Assembly: GCA_947627285.1 (NCBI GenBank)
Contig: CANQVL010000029.1
Location: 1-36,364 of the forward strand
From: an uncultured Oscillospiraceae bacterium
GTDB lineage: Bacteria > Bacillota > Clostridia > Oscillospirales > Oscillospiraceae
Length of the DNA: 36,364 nucleotides
Direction: 5' to 3'
Part shown: one piece after another, positions 5,819 through 15,011 of the stretch
How positions within the stretch are numbered: the stretch's first letter is position 1
Layout: each line of letters starts with the position of its first letter
Translations under genes and position numbers: made by a program
The notes under the pieces: model-generated
What the model saw: only the letters and a program-made list of their open reading frames with translations
Told to the model about the DNA's origin: nothing
Database searches by the model: none

Positions 5819-8782
5819 ATGAAAAAATTCTTCATGAGGCCGATAGCTGTCCTTGCTTTGCTTGCGGTTCTGCTTGTTTCTCTTGTCCCCTCCGCGCTTG
5901 CCAATTCTGAAACTCAAACTGGAAACGGAAGAATTTCCATTAGTTGCAAGTATGAAAGGTATGCGCTTTCAGCTAATGACCAAGACGGCCAGAGAGATGA
6001 AAACATAACGCGTACATTAAATGATACGGAAAAGAAGAAAAATACAGTTCGGACAATCACTCTGAAAGTGCATAATTTGCAGGATGTCTTAGAAAGCCTT
6101 GCGAATGGGGTGTACACGGACGAGTGGACAAATCAGTCAGGAAAATGGAAATCTACAGAATATGTCATTAACATGGACGCTCCCGTTTCAATCAAATTAG
6201 AGAATATAAGCACAGAGAAATACGCAAGTATTGTTAACGAGATCAATAAGAAGGTCGTTTTCACCGGAGAGCAGCAAGAAGCTGAGATCGCCGCAGTTGA
6301 CGAAGAAGACGTTATTAAAATTTATAACGGCAGCTCGGAAGGAATAACGATTTCAAGCTACTCGACAGACAGTACCCATCCCGTGCTCGACAATCCTCCG
6401 GCGGACAACAAGATCATATTCTCAAAAGGCCTTGAAGTCACGGGCGGCGCCGTGGTCAACTTTGAAACAAATGGTCTTCCTAATAATTTGTCGACCACAC
6501 ACCGTCTCACGATTGAGGTAGGGGATCAGTCCAACGCCAATTCGGAGCTTAATGTAAACAGCGGAACGCTGAATATCAACGGACTTGAAACTTACCTTGG
6601 CACAAACTACGAGGATAAGGAAGGATACTCCTGGCTCTCCAGCATGTATCTGGTCCTCAACAACGGAGCGTCTGTGAAAATAGGTGAGAACGGTGCGGTC
6701 ACGCTTTCTGGTGCGCAGGTGGAGAACGCCGACATAACCGTCGCAAGTTCCGGCACGTTGACAGTCAAGGATGCTGATGGTTCCGCTAATAAAAAAGTTC
6801 CTTCCAACGTTACGGCCGTCAATGGCTCCCCCGCCGTCAAGTGCGAGAAAGGCTCCAGCCTGACCATCACAGGCAACAGCGCCGTCAAGAGCACCGGGAC
6901 AAAGGCCGTGGAGCTTGAACCCGGCGCGAAAGTGACCACTGACGCCGTGAAGGACCTGACCGTGGCGGAGGACATGGAAGAGGCGTATGTAGACAACGCG
7001 GGAAATGTTATCCAGAAGGCCGACAAGAACGATTTGCCAGCTTTTATGGAGCCGACAGAGGCGAAGGGTACTTTAGCAAGCGGTGTCGAGGACACGGGCA
7101 ACAAGTTGCAAGAGGCCGCAGGAAATGTCGGCGCTGAGCTTCCCACAGACGCGCAGACCGCCGCCGCCCATGAATGGGCTCACGACAAGGCTGACGAGGC
7201 GAAGGAAGCGCTGGATAGCGCTGATGAGGATGTCAACATTTACGTCCTGACCACCGTAAAAACTGAGGTGGAGAATTTCATAGCTGACACCGCCATGACG
7301 CTGGACATCACGCCCTATTATGAGGTCATCGCCACCACAGCGGATAAAAAGGACGATATACACCTCGAAGGAGAGAGCGGGCAGGAGAAAAACGCAGTCC
7401 TGTTGAGTGAAAAGGAACTTGTAGTAAATGAACCTGTCCAAATGACGATTCCCATTCCGGATACCCTATACTCCACCGGTGGTGTAGGCGAGAAAACGCC
7501 GAGCTTTGTGGTCCTCCACAAGCATAATGGAAATGTCTATCTCTATCACGCGACATATAGCTCTACCGGCTCTGGTGGTTTAGGCGCGCATATCACATTT
7601 ACCAACGAGCACGGCTTTTCCGAGTTTACCGTCATCGTCGTGAGGCAGGGCAATCTCTCAAATCTGACCGCCTCCGATGGAACTATGGAGACGTTTGACC
7701 CCAGCAAGGCAGTAAAGTCCTACACCGTCAACGTCCCCTACAGCGTTTCCAATCTGACCCTCACCGCGACGGCGGCGGTAAAGGGCGATACGGTCACGGC
7801 GAAGATGGGCGACAGCGATTTGGAGCCCGTCAAGGACACCACCGTTGCCGACAAAGATGTTTACACGATTTCCGTTTCCGACCTTGAGGTTGGCAAGAAC
7901 ACCGTCACTATCACGGTGACGCACGGCAGCGGTGATCCCACCACCTACACCGTCACCATCGTTCGCGCGGCGTATGTGCCGCCTGCTTACTCTGTGAAGG
8001 CTGAGGCGGCGGAGAACGCAGAGGTCAAGCTTTCCGCCACGAGCGCGGCGGCGGGGAGCAAGGTCACCGTTACGGTCACAGCAGGTGAGAACTACCACGT
8101 CTCCGGGCTCACTGTCACCGGCGCAAACGGAAAGACCGTTGATGTCACGGACAATGAGGACGGAACCTACACCTTCACCATGCCTGCCTCCAACGTCACC
8201 GTCGCGGCTGAGGTCTACGAGTGCCCGTCGCTGGCGTTCCCCGACATCGACTTGACGGAATGGTATCACGAATACGTGGACTACGCCATAGCCCACAACC
8301 TCATGCGCGGCATTGACGTGGGCGTGTTCGCCCCCGAAAAGACCGTCACCCGCGCGGAAATGGCAGGTATCCTCTGGAACCTTGAGGGTCAACCCGTTGT
8401 CGACTACGAGAACCCCTTCCCCGACGTGCCCGCAAACGAGTGGTACACCGAGGCGATCCGCTGGGCGGCGAGCGTGGAGGTCGTCAGCGGCTGCGGCGAC
8501 GGGACGTTTAAGCCGGAGGAGAATATCAACCGCGAGCAGATGGCGGCGATGCTGTACTTCTACGAGCAGAAGATCGGCTCCGGCGGATTCGCGGCAGACG
8601 AGACCTTTGAGTTGACCTTCGACGACGCCTCTGCCGTCTCCGATTGGGCGCGGGAGGCTGTGGCCTGGTGCACCATGAAGGGCGTCATCACGGGCAGCGA
8701 GAACAAATTTAACCCCGCCAACACAGCCAAGAGGTCGGATCTGGCGACTATACTCTCCCTCTACGACCAGTTGGCAAAATAA
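5819..8782 (+). CDS. SLH-anchored multidomain surface protein
   Basis: 987 residues. A Sec signal peptide ends after SALA (residue 28). Residues about 30-600 form a Thr/Ser/Asn-rich beta-type region without a recognised family. Residues about 611-717 match a cadherin-like beta-sandwich (LSNLTASDG to YTVTIVRA). Residues about 723-800 match a divergent InlB B-repeat (the phrase TMPASNVTVAAEV is typical). Three S-layer homology domains follow from about 803 to the end, each with the FPDI/V-W-A pattern, which would bind secondary cell-wall polymer. GGAGG precedes the ATG, and the gene starts 2 nt after the previous stop, so the two are translationally coupled. Domains imply an adhesin or S-layer-associated protein. 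The N-terminal half is AT-richer than the SLH end, suggesting a mosaic origin. The ligand is unknown. Confidence 0.9.
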   Translation: MKKFFMRPIAVLALLAVLLVSLVPSALANSETQTGNGRISISCKYERYALSANDQDGQRDENITRTLNDTEKKKNTVRTITLKVHNLQDVLESLANGVYTDEWTNQSGKWKSTEYVINMDAPVSIKLENISTEKYASIVNEINKKVVFTGEQQEAEIAAVDEEDVIKIYNGSSEGITISSYSTDSTHPVLDNPPADNKIIFSKGLEVTGGAVVNFETNGLPNNLSTTHRLTIEVGDQSNANSELNVNSGTLNINGLETYLGTNYEDKEGYSWLSSMYLVLNNGASVKIGENGAVTLSGAQVENADITVASSGTLTVKDADGSANKKVPSNVTAVNGSPAVKCEKGSSLTITGNSAVKSTGTKAVELEPGAKVTTDAVKDLTVAEDMEEAYVDNAGNVIQKADKNDLPAFMEPTEAKGTLASGVEDTGNKLQEAAGNVGAELPTDAQTAAAHEWAHDKADEAKEALDSADEDVNIYVLTTVKTEVENFIADTAMTLDITPYYEVIATTADKKDDIHLEGESGQEKNAVLLSEKELVVNEPVQMTIPIPDTLYSTGGVGEKTPSFVVLHKHNGNVYLYHATYSSTGSGGLGAHITFTNEHGFSEFTVIVVRQGNLSNLTASDGTMETFDPSKAVKSYTVNVPYSVSNLTLTATAAVKGDTVTAKMGDSDLEPVKDTTVADKDVYTISVSDLEVGKNTVTITVTHGSGDPTTYTVTIVRAAYVPPAYSVKAEAAENAEVKLSATSAAAGSKVTVTVTAGENYHVSGLTVTGANGKTVDVTDNEDGTYTFTMPASNVTVAAEVYECPSLAFPDIDLTEWYHEYVDYAIAHNLMRGIDVGVFAPEKTVTRAEMAGILWNLEGQPVVDYENPFPDVPANEWYTEAIRWAASVEVVSGCGDGTFKPEENINREQMAAMLYFYEQKIGSGGFAADETFELTFDDASAVSDWAREAVAWCTMKGVITGSENKFNPANTAKRSDLATILSLYDQLAK

Positions 8783-8815
8783 CTCAGCTTTCTTCCATAT
8801 CACCTCAAATTCCCA

Positions 8816-8846
8816 CCCCCGGGCCGGTGGAACTCCGGTCCGGGGG
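8816..8846. terminator. GC-rich hairpin after the surface operon
   Basis: CCCCCGGGCCGG and CCGGTCCGGGGG form an imperfect GC-rich stem with a short loop, 34 bp after the SLH gene stop. It lacks a U tract of its own and lies just before the strong terminator at 8866. It may assist termination. Confidence 0.4.
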
Positions 8847-8865
8847 CACGGGGAACAAAAAAATC

Positions 8866-8898
8866 ACGGGCAGCGGTAATTGTCGCTGCCCGTTTTTT
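8866..8898. terminator. Bidirectional rho-independent terminator
   Basis: ACGGGCAGCG (8866-8875) and CGCTGCCCGT (8884-8893) form a perfect 10-bp stem with an 8-nt loop. Six T residues follow on the plus strand (8893-8898), and a run of seven A precedes it, giving a U tract for the minus strand as well. It sits between the convergent surface operon and the GH1 gene and should serve both. Confidence 0.9.
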
Positions 8899-8911
8899 GT
8901 CCGCTTTGTTC

Positions 8912-10210
8912 TTACCGAGGATTGTGTGAGCCGAGGAAGCGCAGGCTTGGTTTGGGATACCGCGTTTGGGTCTTGCGGTCAACGGCTATCACGCCGAACT
9001 GCATGGAGAAGCCCTTTTGCCACTCGAAGTTGTCGATCATGCTCCAATAGAAATAGCCCTTCACGGGGAGACCGTCGTCAAGGCAGTTTTGTACGCCCTT
9101 CAAAGCCGTTTCTATGAACGCCACGCGGCGGGTATCGTCGGCGGTGGCGACGCCGTTCTCCGTGACTATAAGGTCGCCCTTGAACTCCTTTGCCACGCGG
9201 CGGATCACATTCTCCAGGGCCCGGGGGTAAAACTCGTAGTTCATCTGGGTCAGCTCCGCGCCATCGGGAGCGGGCATGGGGCCGTTTTCATCGTAACGGG
9301 ACCTGGTGTAATTCTGGACGCCAAGGAAATCGTCGCCCTCAATGGCGGGGAGATAGTGGGTAAACTCGTCGTCCCAGTCCTTCCGCGCGTTTGCCTCCCC
9401 TCCGGGAAGGGCCTGGATGTCGTGGAGGCTGAGGGTCAGGCCGAGCTTGATGTGGGGGCAAAGCTCACGGATGACGGCCCGCGCGGCCTTGTGCGCCTCC
9501 ATCACAAGCCGGTCGCCACGGGGCGTGCGGGGGCTTGTGAAGCACTGGGGCTGAGGGACGCCAAAGACCTCCAGGCTTTCCCGGGCGATGGCCTGCTGGT
9601 TCTCCATCATCTTTTGCATATTGAGGCCCATCTGGACGCCGCTGTCCACGTCTGTGCCTGACGCCCGGGCCTTTGCCAGCTGCGCCATCATCTGCCGACG
9701 GTAACGCTCCGCGATCGCCGCGACCTGAACGCCCATGTTGGCCTCGTTGATTGTGCAGACGTAGCGAAGCTCGCTCCCCAGCCGCTCCATGATGAAGCGA
9801 ACGTATTTCGCGAAGTCGGCGGGGGTGGTCTCCGCCTCCCAGCCGCCCTTGGATATGAGCCACTTGGGGCTGGAGAAGTGGTGGAGGGTCACGACGGGCT
9901 CGATGCCGTTTTCCTTACAGCACCGGATCACGGCGCGGTAGTGCTCAACCTCAGATTCGTCGAAGCGACCCTCCTCCGGCTCGACGCGAGCCCACTCGAT
10001 GGAGAAGCGGTAGGCGTTGAGGCCGGCATCCGCCATGAGGCGGATGTCCTCCGCATAGCGGTGGTAATGGTCCACCGCATCCAGGGAGGGCTCTACGTAG
10101 CTTGTGTGGGTCATCTGCTCCTGCGCCCAGCAGTCGCTATGGACGTTATTGCCCTCCACCTGATGGGCGGCGGTGGCGGCGCCGATCATAAAATTGTTGG
10201 GGAAGCGCAT
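8912..10210 (-). CDS. GH1 family beta-glycosidase (last gene of left glycan operon)
   Basis: A 432-residue cytoplasmic (beta/alpha)8 barrel enzyme. The GH1 start FMIGAATAAHQVEGN, the helix phrase NAYRFSIEWARVEP, the acid/base Glu156 in TINEAN and the nucleophile Glu351 in VTENG are visible. Family members hydrolyse beta-glucosides, beta-galactosides or related glycosides with retention. The usual TFNEP/TINEP acid motif is changed here to NEAN, a sign of a divergent subgroup whose aglycone side may differ. The gene follows the isomerase-like gene by 14 bp in a run with GH2 and a GPH symporter, and is followed by the strong terminator at 8866. Substrate cannot be set from the sequence. Confidence 0.9.
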   Translation of the reverse strand: MRFPNNFMIGAATAAHQVEGNNVHSDCWAQEQMTHTSYVEPSLDAVDHYHRYAEDIRLMADAGLNAYRFSIEWARVEPEEGRFDESEVEHYRAVIRCCKENGIEPVVTLHHFSSPKWLISKGGWEAETTPADFAKYVRFIMERLGSELRYVCTINEANMGVQVAAIAERYRRQMMAQLAKARASGTDVDSGVQMGLNMQKMMENQQAIARESLEVFGVPQPQCFTSPRTPRGDRLVMEAHKAARAVIRELCPHIKLGLTLSLHDIQALPGGEANARKDWDDEFTHYLPAIEGDDFLGVQNYTRSRYDENGPMPAPDGAELTQMNYEFYPRALENVIRRVAKEFKGDLIVTENGVATADDTRRVAFIETALKGVQNCLDDGLPVKGYFYWSMIDNFEWQKGFSMQFGVIAVDRKTQTRYPKPSLRFLGSHNPR

Positions 10211-10224
10211 GGGTTATCCTCCTT

Positions 10225-11073
10225 TTAAAATCTCTCGTTCAGCCATTTGGCGCTCTGCTCCAGGCTCTTCACCGGGGATCTGTCGATCCAGTTGCGGTGG
10301 CTCTCCAGTATGACGGCGTCGATGCCGTTGGCTTTTGCCTTTTCAGCCAGGGTGTCCAACGGCATGTTGCCTGTCCCCAGTTCAACGCTGTCGGACTTTA
10401 AGATAGGCGTCATGGCGGGGCCGGTGAGTCGCGCTCCCCTGTCGGCGATGTGCCAGAGCTTCATGCGGGTTCCGAGGCGCTCCATCCAATACGCGGGGTC
10501 GGCGCCGCCCTCGGCGAACCAGTAGCTGTCAAATTCAAAGTTTACAAGGTCCGGTCTTGTACCGTCGATGAGTATATCGTAGGCACGTTTTCCTCCGGGG
10601 AGGCGCTGCAACTCGCAGTTGTGGTTGTGGTAGAGGAGGTGGACGCCCTCCCTTTCCAGCGCCTCGCCCGCGTCGTTGAGGCGGGAGGCCAGCTTGCGTA
10701 CCTCCCCCTCGTCCCCGTAGGCGAAGCGGTACATGCCGGTGATGACGATCTTGTCCGTGCCGAAGGATCTTGCCTCCTCCGCCGCGGCTTTGGCGTCACG
10801 CTCGATGCTCCCCAAGTCGTAGTGGAGGCTTACGACCTCAAGGCCGCTGTCGTCAACGAGCCTGTGCCAGTCGAGCTTCCCGCCGTTTCCAGTGGGCATA
10901 CCGGCGGCCTTTGTCAGCATACGCACCATGAAGCCCGTGGGGTGGATCATAAAGCCGCACAGCTCGATACCGCCGTAGCCTGCCACGCGGATTGCTGCCA
11001 GAGTATCCCGCGCCTGGGACTCCTTGCCTATGACCGTACCCAGCATAAACTGCTGGACCGCTTTTATTGGCAT
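10225..11073 (-). CDS. Sugar phosphate isomerase/epimerase-like protein (xylose-isomerase-like TIM barrel)
   Basis: 282 residues when started at the ATG at 11073, which has AAAGGAG 8 nt upstream; an in-frame GTG nine bases earlier would overlap that site. The fold is suggested by repeating beta-alpha units and a metal-binding set typical of AP-endonuclease-2/xylose-isomerase-like barrels: Glu37 in GIELCG, His149/His151 in YHNHN, Asp182 in FEFDSYW, His208 in LWHIAD, Glu257 in ILESHRN. Such proteins isomerise, epimerise or dehydrate sugars, ketosugars and inositols. It lies between GH2 and GH1 genes, so it probably handles a sugar they release. Exact reaction unknown. Its fold is shared with DgpC-type C-deglycosidases, but the usual oxidoreductase partner is absent. 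Confidence 0.8.
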   Translation of the reverse strand: MPIKAVQQFMLGTVIGKESQARDTLAAIRVAGYGGIELCGFMIHPTGFMVRMLTKAAGMPTGNGGKLDWHRLVDDSGLEVVSLHYDLGSIERDAKAAAEEARSFGTDKIVITGMYRFAYGDEGEVRKLASRLNDAGEALEREGVHLLYHNHNCELQRLPGGKRAYDILIDGTRPDLVNFEFDSYWFAEGGADPAYWMERLGTRMKLWHIADRGARLTGPAMTPILKSDSVELGTGNMPLDTLAEKAKANGIDAVILESHRNWIDRSPVKSLEQSAKWLNERF

Positions 11074-11095
11074 GGCAAACACTCCTTTCTTCTCC

Positions 11096-13279
11096 TCAAT
11101 CCGGCTTTTTGATGGTCTGCAAAACGCGGTTGAGCTGCTTTATGCTCTCCCCGTCCGCGCCGCCCTGCTTTAATAGGCTTATGAGCGTCATGCGGCCCAT
11201 CATGCGCACAAGTCCGGGGTTGTCCTTCACCGCCGCCGCCACGTCGCCACGGCTCTCCGCGCCCTTTGCCATCATCTGAGCCACAATAGCCCCGGCTTTG
11301 GGGTCGGACTGAAGCTCCGCGAGCTTGTCGTGGACTGAGAAATACTTAGGGTCGGAAACCTCGTTGTCAAACCAGTTGGTCACGGCGGTCCTGCCAGGGA
11401 GAGTGTAAGCCGGATTCGGCTCCGCGACCTTACTTATCTGTATCACGTCCTTGCACCCGCCGGCGCGGGCCTCGACGGAGTGGGAGCCGGTGATGGGGAC
11501 GTTGAATTTAAAGACAATGTGTCCTGCGCGCGTCTCAAAGAGCTTTCCATCCACGTACAGGGAAACTTCAGGCTGGTTGGAGTAGACCTTAACCTCCGTC
11601 ACGTCCTCGCACCTGTCCGCGTACCGGGAGCCGCACAGGTGAACGAAGGGCTCTTTTTTGTTCCAGGCGGCCTTGTAGAGGTAGAAGGCGTCCTTTTTGA
11701 GCTGTCGGTCGAAGGTCACAAGGCCCTTCTGATTCTGCCCGTTTTTGCCCCCCTCGTCCCTGCCGTCGGCGGCGAAGTCAAAGAGGTTCCACACGTGGGT
11801 GGCCCAGAGCCAAGGGCGCTTTTCAATCATGGCAAGCATATGCTCATGGTATACCGCCTGGTAGCTCTCGGTGTAGTCGCCCTTTTCGGGGCGGCTGGAC
11901 TGATAGGCGGGGTTTGCGTCCGCGCCGTATTCGGAAAATCCGATGCACCTGTCGGGATATTTGGCGTGATACTCGTCAAAGAACTCGTCGTTCTGCTCAA
12001 GCTCCCCCAGATACCAGCCGAAGTAAAGGTTGTAGCTGTTCACATCGGGGATCTCAAGGATCGGACTGTCGGTCTCCAGCATAAAGACGTTAGCCATTGT
12101 GGTCTTGCGGGTGGGATCCAGGCGGTGGCAGAGGTCGTTGAGGAGCCGGTGGTTATTGAGCAGATCCTCGTTCACCGCGCTGGCGGCGGTGATCTCGTTG
12201 GAGAGCCCCCACACGGCGATTGAGGGGTGGTTGTAGTTCTGTACAATCAGCTCCTCCATCTGGGAGAGGGTGTTTGCCCGCCCGTTTGTCATGTGCATGG
12301 TGATGTAGGGTATCTCCGCCCAGACCACGATGCCGTTTTCGTCGCACAGGTCGTAAAATTCCTGAGCGTGCTGATAGTGGGCCAGCCGCAGGGTGTTTGC
12401 TCCCAGCTCACGGATGATCTCCATGTCCTCCCGGTGGTCCTCACAGCTCAGGGCGTTTCCCTTTCCCCAGCGGTCCTGGTGGCGGCTGACGCCCCGGAGG
12501 GGATATTCGCGCCCGTTGAGTATGAAGCCGCGCTGCGGGTCAATCTCAAACACCCGGCAGCCGAAGCGGGCGCTGACCTCGTCGCCGCTCTTGAGCCGCG
12601 CCGTGGCGGTGTAGAGATATGGATCGTCAAGCCCGTCCCAGAGGCGGACGTTTTCAATGGTGAACACGGCGGTCCTCTCCACCCTCTGGGTCTGACCGTC
12701 TACCGTGATCTCCACCGATTTGGCGTTGTGCCAGGTCTCCACGGTGACGGAGGCGGTTTTATTTTTAAGGTCCACCTCCGGCGTGACCTTTATGCCCGGC
12801 GTGCCGCAGTACCCAAGCTCAAAGTGCTCCGCCGGAACCACTATCAGCTTTACGTCACGGTAAAGTCCGCCGTAAAAGGTGAAATCAGCCTTTTGCGGAT
12901 ATACGGTGTCGTTGTCGGAGTTATCCACCAGGACGCAAAGCTCATTGGTGTCGCGCAGACGATCCGTCAGCTCCACCCTGAAGGCGGAATAGCCGCCCTC
13001 ATGGTGGCAGAGCTTCTCGCCGTTTAAGAAAACCTCGGCGGTCATTGCCGCGCCGTCAAACTCTATAAAGACGCGCTCGCCCTCCCCGTGCGCTGGGCAG
13101 TCAAAGGTTTTATGATATTCAGCCGTGCCGCGCCGGTAGTCGTTGCCGCCGTCCTGCCCGTCCACGGCGTTCCATGTGTGCGGAAGGGTAACCTCCTGCC
13201 GGTCGGGGCTCAGCGCCGCGTCAGCTCCGCTCGCCACGGAAAAAAGCCAGTTATCGTTGAAATTGATGATCCTTCGCAT
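11096..13279 (-). CDS. GH2 family beta-glycosidase (beta-galactosidase/beta-glucuronidase type)
   Basis: 727 residues, no signal peptide. Domain order is the GH2 sugar-binding jelly roll (about 1-170, with the LPHTWNA and YRRGTAEY phrases), an immunoglobulin-like domain (about 170-265), the TIM barrel (about 265-560) and an extra C-terminal Ig-like plus helical tail (NWFDNEVSDPKYFSVHD onward). The acid/base Glu362 lies in LSNEI and the nucleophile Glu450 in FSEYGAD. SD GGGGAG lies 6 nt before the ATG. The protein is paralogous to the product at 23334-25496, with catalytic residues at nearly the same positions and the same unusual C-terminal tail. Whether it takes galactosides, glucuronides or other beta-glycosides is open. 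Confidence 0.9.
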   Translation of the reverse strand: MRRIINFNDNWLFSVASGADAALSPDRQEVTLPHTWNAVDGQDGGNDYRRGTAEYHKTFDCPAHGEGERVFIEFDGAAMTAEVFLNGEKLCHHEGGYSAFRVELTDRLRDTNELCVLVDNSDNDTVYPQKADFTFYGGLYRDVKLIVVPAEHFELGYCGTPGIKVTPEVDLKNKTASVTVETWHNAKSVEITVDGQTQRVERTAVFTIENVRLWDGLDDPYLYTATARLKSGDEVSARFGCRVFEIDPQRGFILNGREYPLRGVSRHQDRWGKGNALSCEDHREDMEIIRELGANTLRLAHYQHAQEFYDLCDENGIVVWAEIPYITMHMTNGRANTLSQMEELIVQNYNHPSIAVWGLSNEITAASAVNEDLLNNHRLLNDLCHRLDPTRKTTMANVFMLETDSPILEIPDVNSYNLYFGWYLGELEQNDEFFDEYHAKYPDRCIGFSEYGADANPAYQSSRPEKGDYTESYQAVYHEHMLAMIEKRPWLWATHVWNLFDFAADGRDEGGKNGQNQKGLVTFDRQLKKDAFYLYKAAWNKKEPFVHLCGSRYADRCEDVTEVKVYSNQPEVSLYVDGKLFETRAGHIVFKFNVPITGSHSVEARAGGCKDVIQISKVAEPNPAYTLPGRTAVTNWFDNEVSDPKYFSVHDKLAELQSDPKAGAIVAQMMAKGAESRGDVAAAVKDNPGLVRMMGRMTLISLLKQGGADGESIKQLNRVLQTIKKPD

Positions 13280-13307
13280 AATTAACTCCCCGTAAAAGTG
13301 ATGGTTA

Positions 13308-14825
13308 TCAGTTTTCAGCCTTCAGCGCGGCCTTCTTCTCGGCGATGCGCTTCTGGACGTTGACCATCTCCTCCCGCGTCAGCGGGCAGAACCTCATGGC
13401 GACGATGGTGATGATCCAGCCCAAAATCGGGAAGCCGAACTTGACAGCCATTGCGACCCAGAATACGCCGGGTGTAGAGGGATCGCCGGGCTGGGGCATG
13501 GTGTCGGTATAGCCGATGAGTGCGACGGCGCCGGTGGCGATTACGGCTGAGAGGGACGTGATGAGCTTGTCTATGAGGCTGTAGGTGCCGGTGACCACGG
13601 CGGGGATATACTTGCCGGAGCGGTCAAGCTCATAGTCGATGGTGTCCGCCATAAAGGAGTTGTTGGCGGTGGTCACGCACATATTGGAGCCGTTTTGCAA
13701 AAGCGTCAGCAGAACGTAGATGATCATTGCGGGGCTCATCATAACGCCGATCTGCCTGGGGTCGATGACAAGGAAGAAAACCAGTGTGACGGCGGAGATG
13801 CCCATGCTGACCCATGTCCAGAAGGTGATGCCCTTCTTGCTTCCATGCCGCCCAACATACCGTGCGCCGAAGGCGGCAAAGAAGATGGAGGGGATCATGC
13901 TGATGACGGTGAGCATTGTGGCGATCTGGAGATTTCCGATGAGGATACCGTTTACAAGGGTGTTGATGACCGCCTGGGTCATTGTCTGCTGGGCGATCTT
14001 GTCAGATGCGTTGGAGGCGATATAGCACTGGAGGGGCCGGTTGTGCGACAGCACGTTCCACATATCCCGGAGCTTCAGGTTCTCATGCTTTTTGGTGGTG
14101 CCCTCCAAAAACTCCGGCTTGTCGTATTCGCTGATTCCGATGCACACAAGGAGCGTGCCGACGGCGGCGACGATCACAGTTGCCCAAACCGCTGACGTGA
14201 GGAACGCCTGATTGTAGTTGTAGCTCACAACACCGTCCGCGCCGGTGACGGGGGTGCCGAATTTGGGGAGAAGCACCATGTTCAGCACCATGGTCATGAT
14301 CATGGGCACAAGGTAATTCATGGCGGTGGTCCACACGCCGATGGTGGGCCGCTGTTTGGGGTCGTTGGTCATGATGGCAGGAAGTGTCTGGGCGGTCATG
14401 TTGGTGATGGTGTAGCCGATTATGTAGACGATGTATGTGAGGGTGAACACCACGATGCCCATAGCCCCGGCAAAGCCCTTGCTGGACAGGAAGCTGAACA
14501 TACAAAGGAGCGCCAGGGCCTCGACCGCAAAGCCCGCGATCATCAAAATTCTCAGCTTGCCCCACTTTGTGTTGACCCGGTCATAGACAAACGCCAGAAG
14601 GGGGTCCGTGATTCCGTCCAGGATACGAGAAAACGCCACGATGGTGCCCACGGTCACGGTGGCGATGCCGTAGCCGATGTTGCCGGCATAGGACGCCATA
14701 CCTATCAGTGAGTAGACGCTCATGCCGACTAACGCGTTGCACGCCTGAAGGATGATTTGCCAGGTCTTGGCGCGGCGGTACTGCACACCGTCTACCTGGC
14801 TTGCGGACAGCTTTTCTTTTGCCAT
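13308..14825 (-). CDS. GPH-family (MelB-like) glycoside:cation symporter
   Basis: 505 residues with about twelve hydrophobic helices. Features of the glycoside-pentoside-hexuronide:cation symporter family include the N-terminal GMASYAGNIGYGIATVTVG region, the RILDGITDPLLAFVYDRVNTKWGK loop between helices 2 and 3 (conserved D..TDP and K.GK) and a charged C-terminal tail. Family members bring in melibiose, xylosides, glucuronides and similar glycosides with Na+ or H+. AGGAG lies 9 nt upstream of the ATG. The gene stands between a rhamnosidase remnant and GH2, so it probably imports the glycoside that the GH2, GH1 and GH78 enzymes of this operon split. Confidence 0.9.
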   Translation of the reverse strand: MAKEKLSASQVDGVQYRRAKTWQIILQACNALVGMSVYSLIGMASYAGNIGYGIATVTVGTIVAFSRILDGITDPLLAFVYDRVNTKWGKLRILMIAGFAVEALALLCMFSFLSSKGFAGAMGIVVFTLTYIVYIIGYTITNMTAQTLPAIMTNDPKQRPTIGVWTTAMNYLVPMIMTMVLNMVLLPKFGTPVTGADGVVSYNYNQAFLTSAVWATVIVAAVGTLLVCIGISEYDKPEFLEGTTKKHENLKLRDMWNVLSHNRPLQCYIASNASDKIAQQTMTQAVINTLVNGILIGNLQIATMLTVISMIPSIFFAAFGARYVGRHGSKKGITFWTWVSMGISAVTLVFFLVIDPRQIGVMMSPAMIIYVLLTLLQNGSNMCVTTANNSFMADTIDYELDRSGKYIPAVVTGTYSLIDKLITSLSAVIATGAVALIGYTDTMPQPGDPSTPGVFWVAMAVKFGFPILGWIITIVAMRFCPLTREEMVNVQKRIAEKKAALKAEN

Positions 14826-14846
14826 AGTGAACTCTCCTTTTAAAAA

Positions 14847-14984
14847 TTATTTTATTACACGCTCCCCCGGACCCAGAGTGAACCGGCGTCCGTCCGGGAG
14901 CGTAATGTCCGCGCTTGCGTTGGCGGGAATGCGGAAGGTATAGGCGACAGCGCCGTCCAGCCCATAGCGCCAGCCGCTTTCGAT
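14847..14984 (-). pseudogene. C-terminal remnant of a second GH78 alpha-L-rhamnosidase
   Basis: The minus-strand frame reads ESGWRYGLDGAVAYTFRIPA and continues to a TAA at 14847-14849. It aligns closely with the last ~45 residues of the intact GH78 at 15416 (VSGWRYGPDGSVTYTFSIPA and onward), and the DNA shares stretches such as CCCATAGCGCCAGCCGCT. Everything upstream of these residues is missing and replaced by an AT-rich small gene. It lies 21 bp before the symporter, where a full rhamnosidase gene probably once stood. A decayed tandem duplicate or a deletion by recombination are both possible. Confidence 0.8.
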
Positions 14985-15011
14985 TCAAAATATTACCAGT
15001 TTTGTTTGAAT
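14983..15011. terminator. Weak hairpin after the small membrane protein gene
   Basis: ATTCAAA (14983-14989) and TTTGAAT (15005-15011) form an inverted repeat with AT-rich flanks, directly after the TGA of the small gene and exactly at the junction with the rhamnosidase remnant. No strong GC stem is present, so termination would be weak. It may mark an insertion boundary. Confidence 0.35.

Noticed and set aside
10225-11073. C-glycoside deglycosidase (DgpC-like) system
   Set aside because: The fold matches, but no Gfo/Idh/MocA-type sugar oxidase or small DgpB-like subunit is present nearby.
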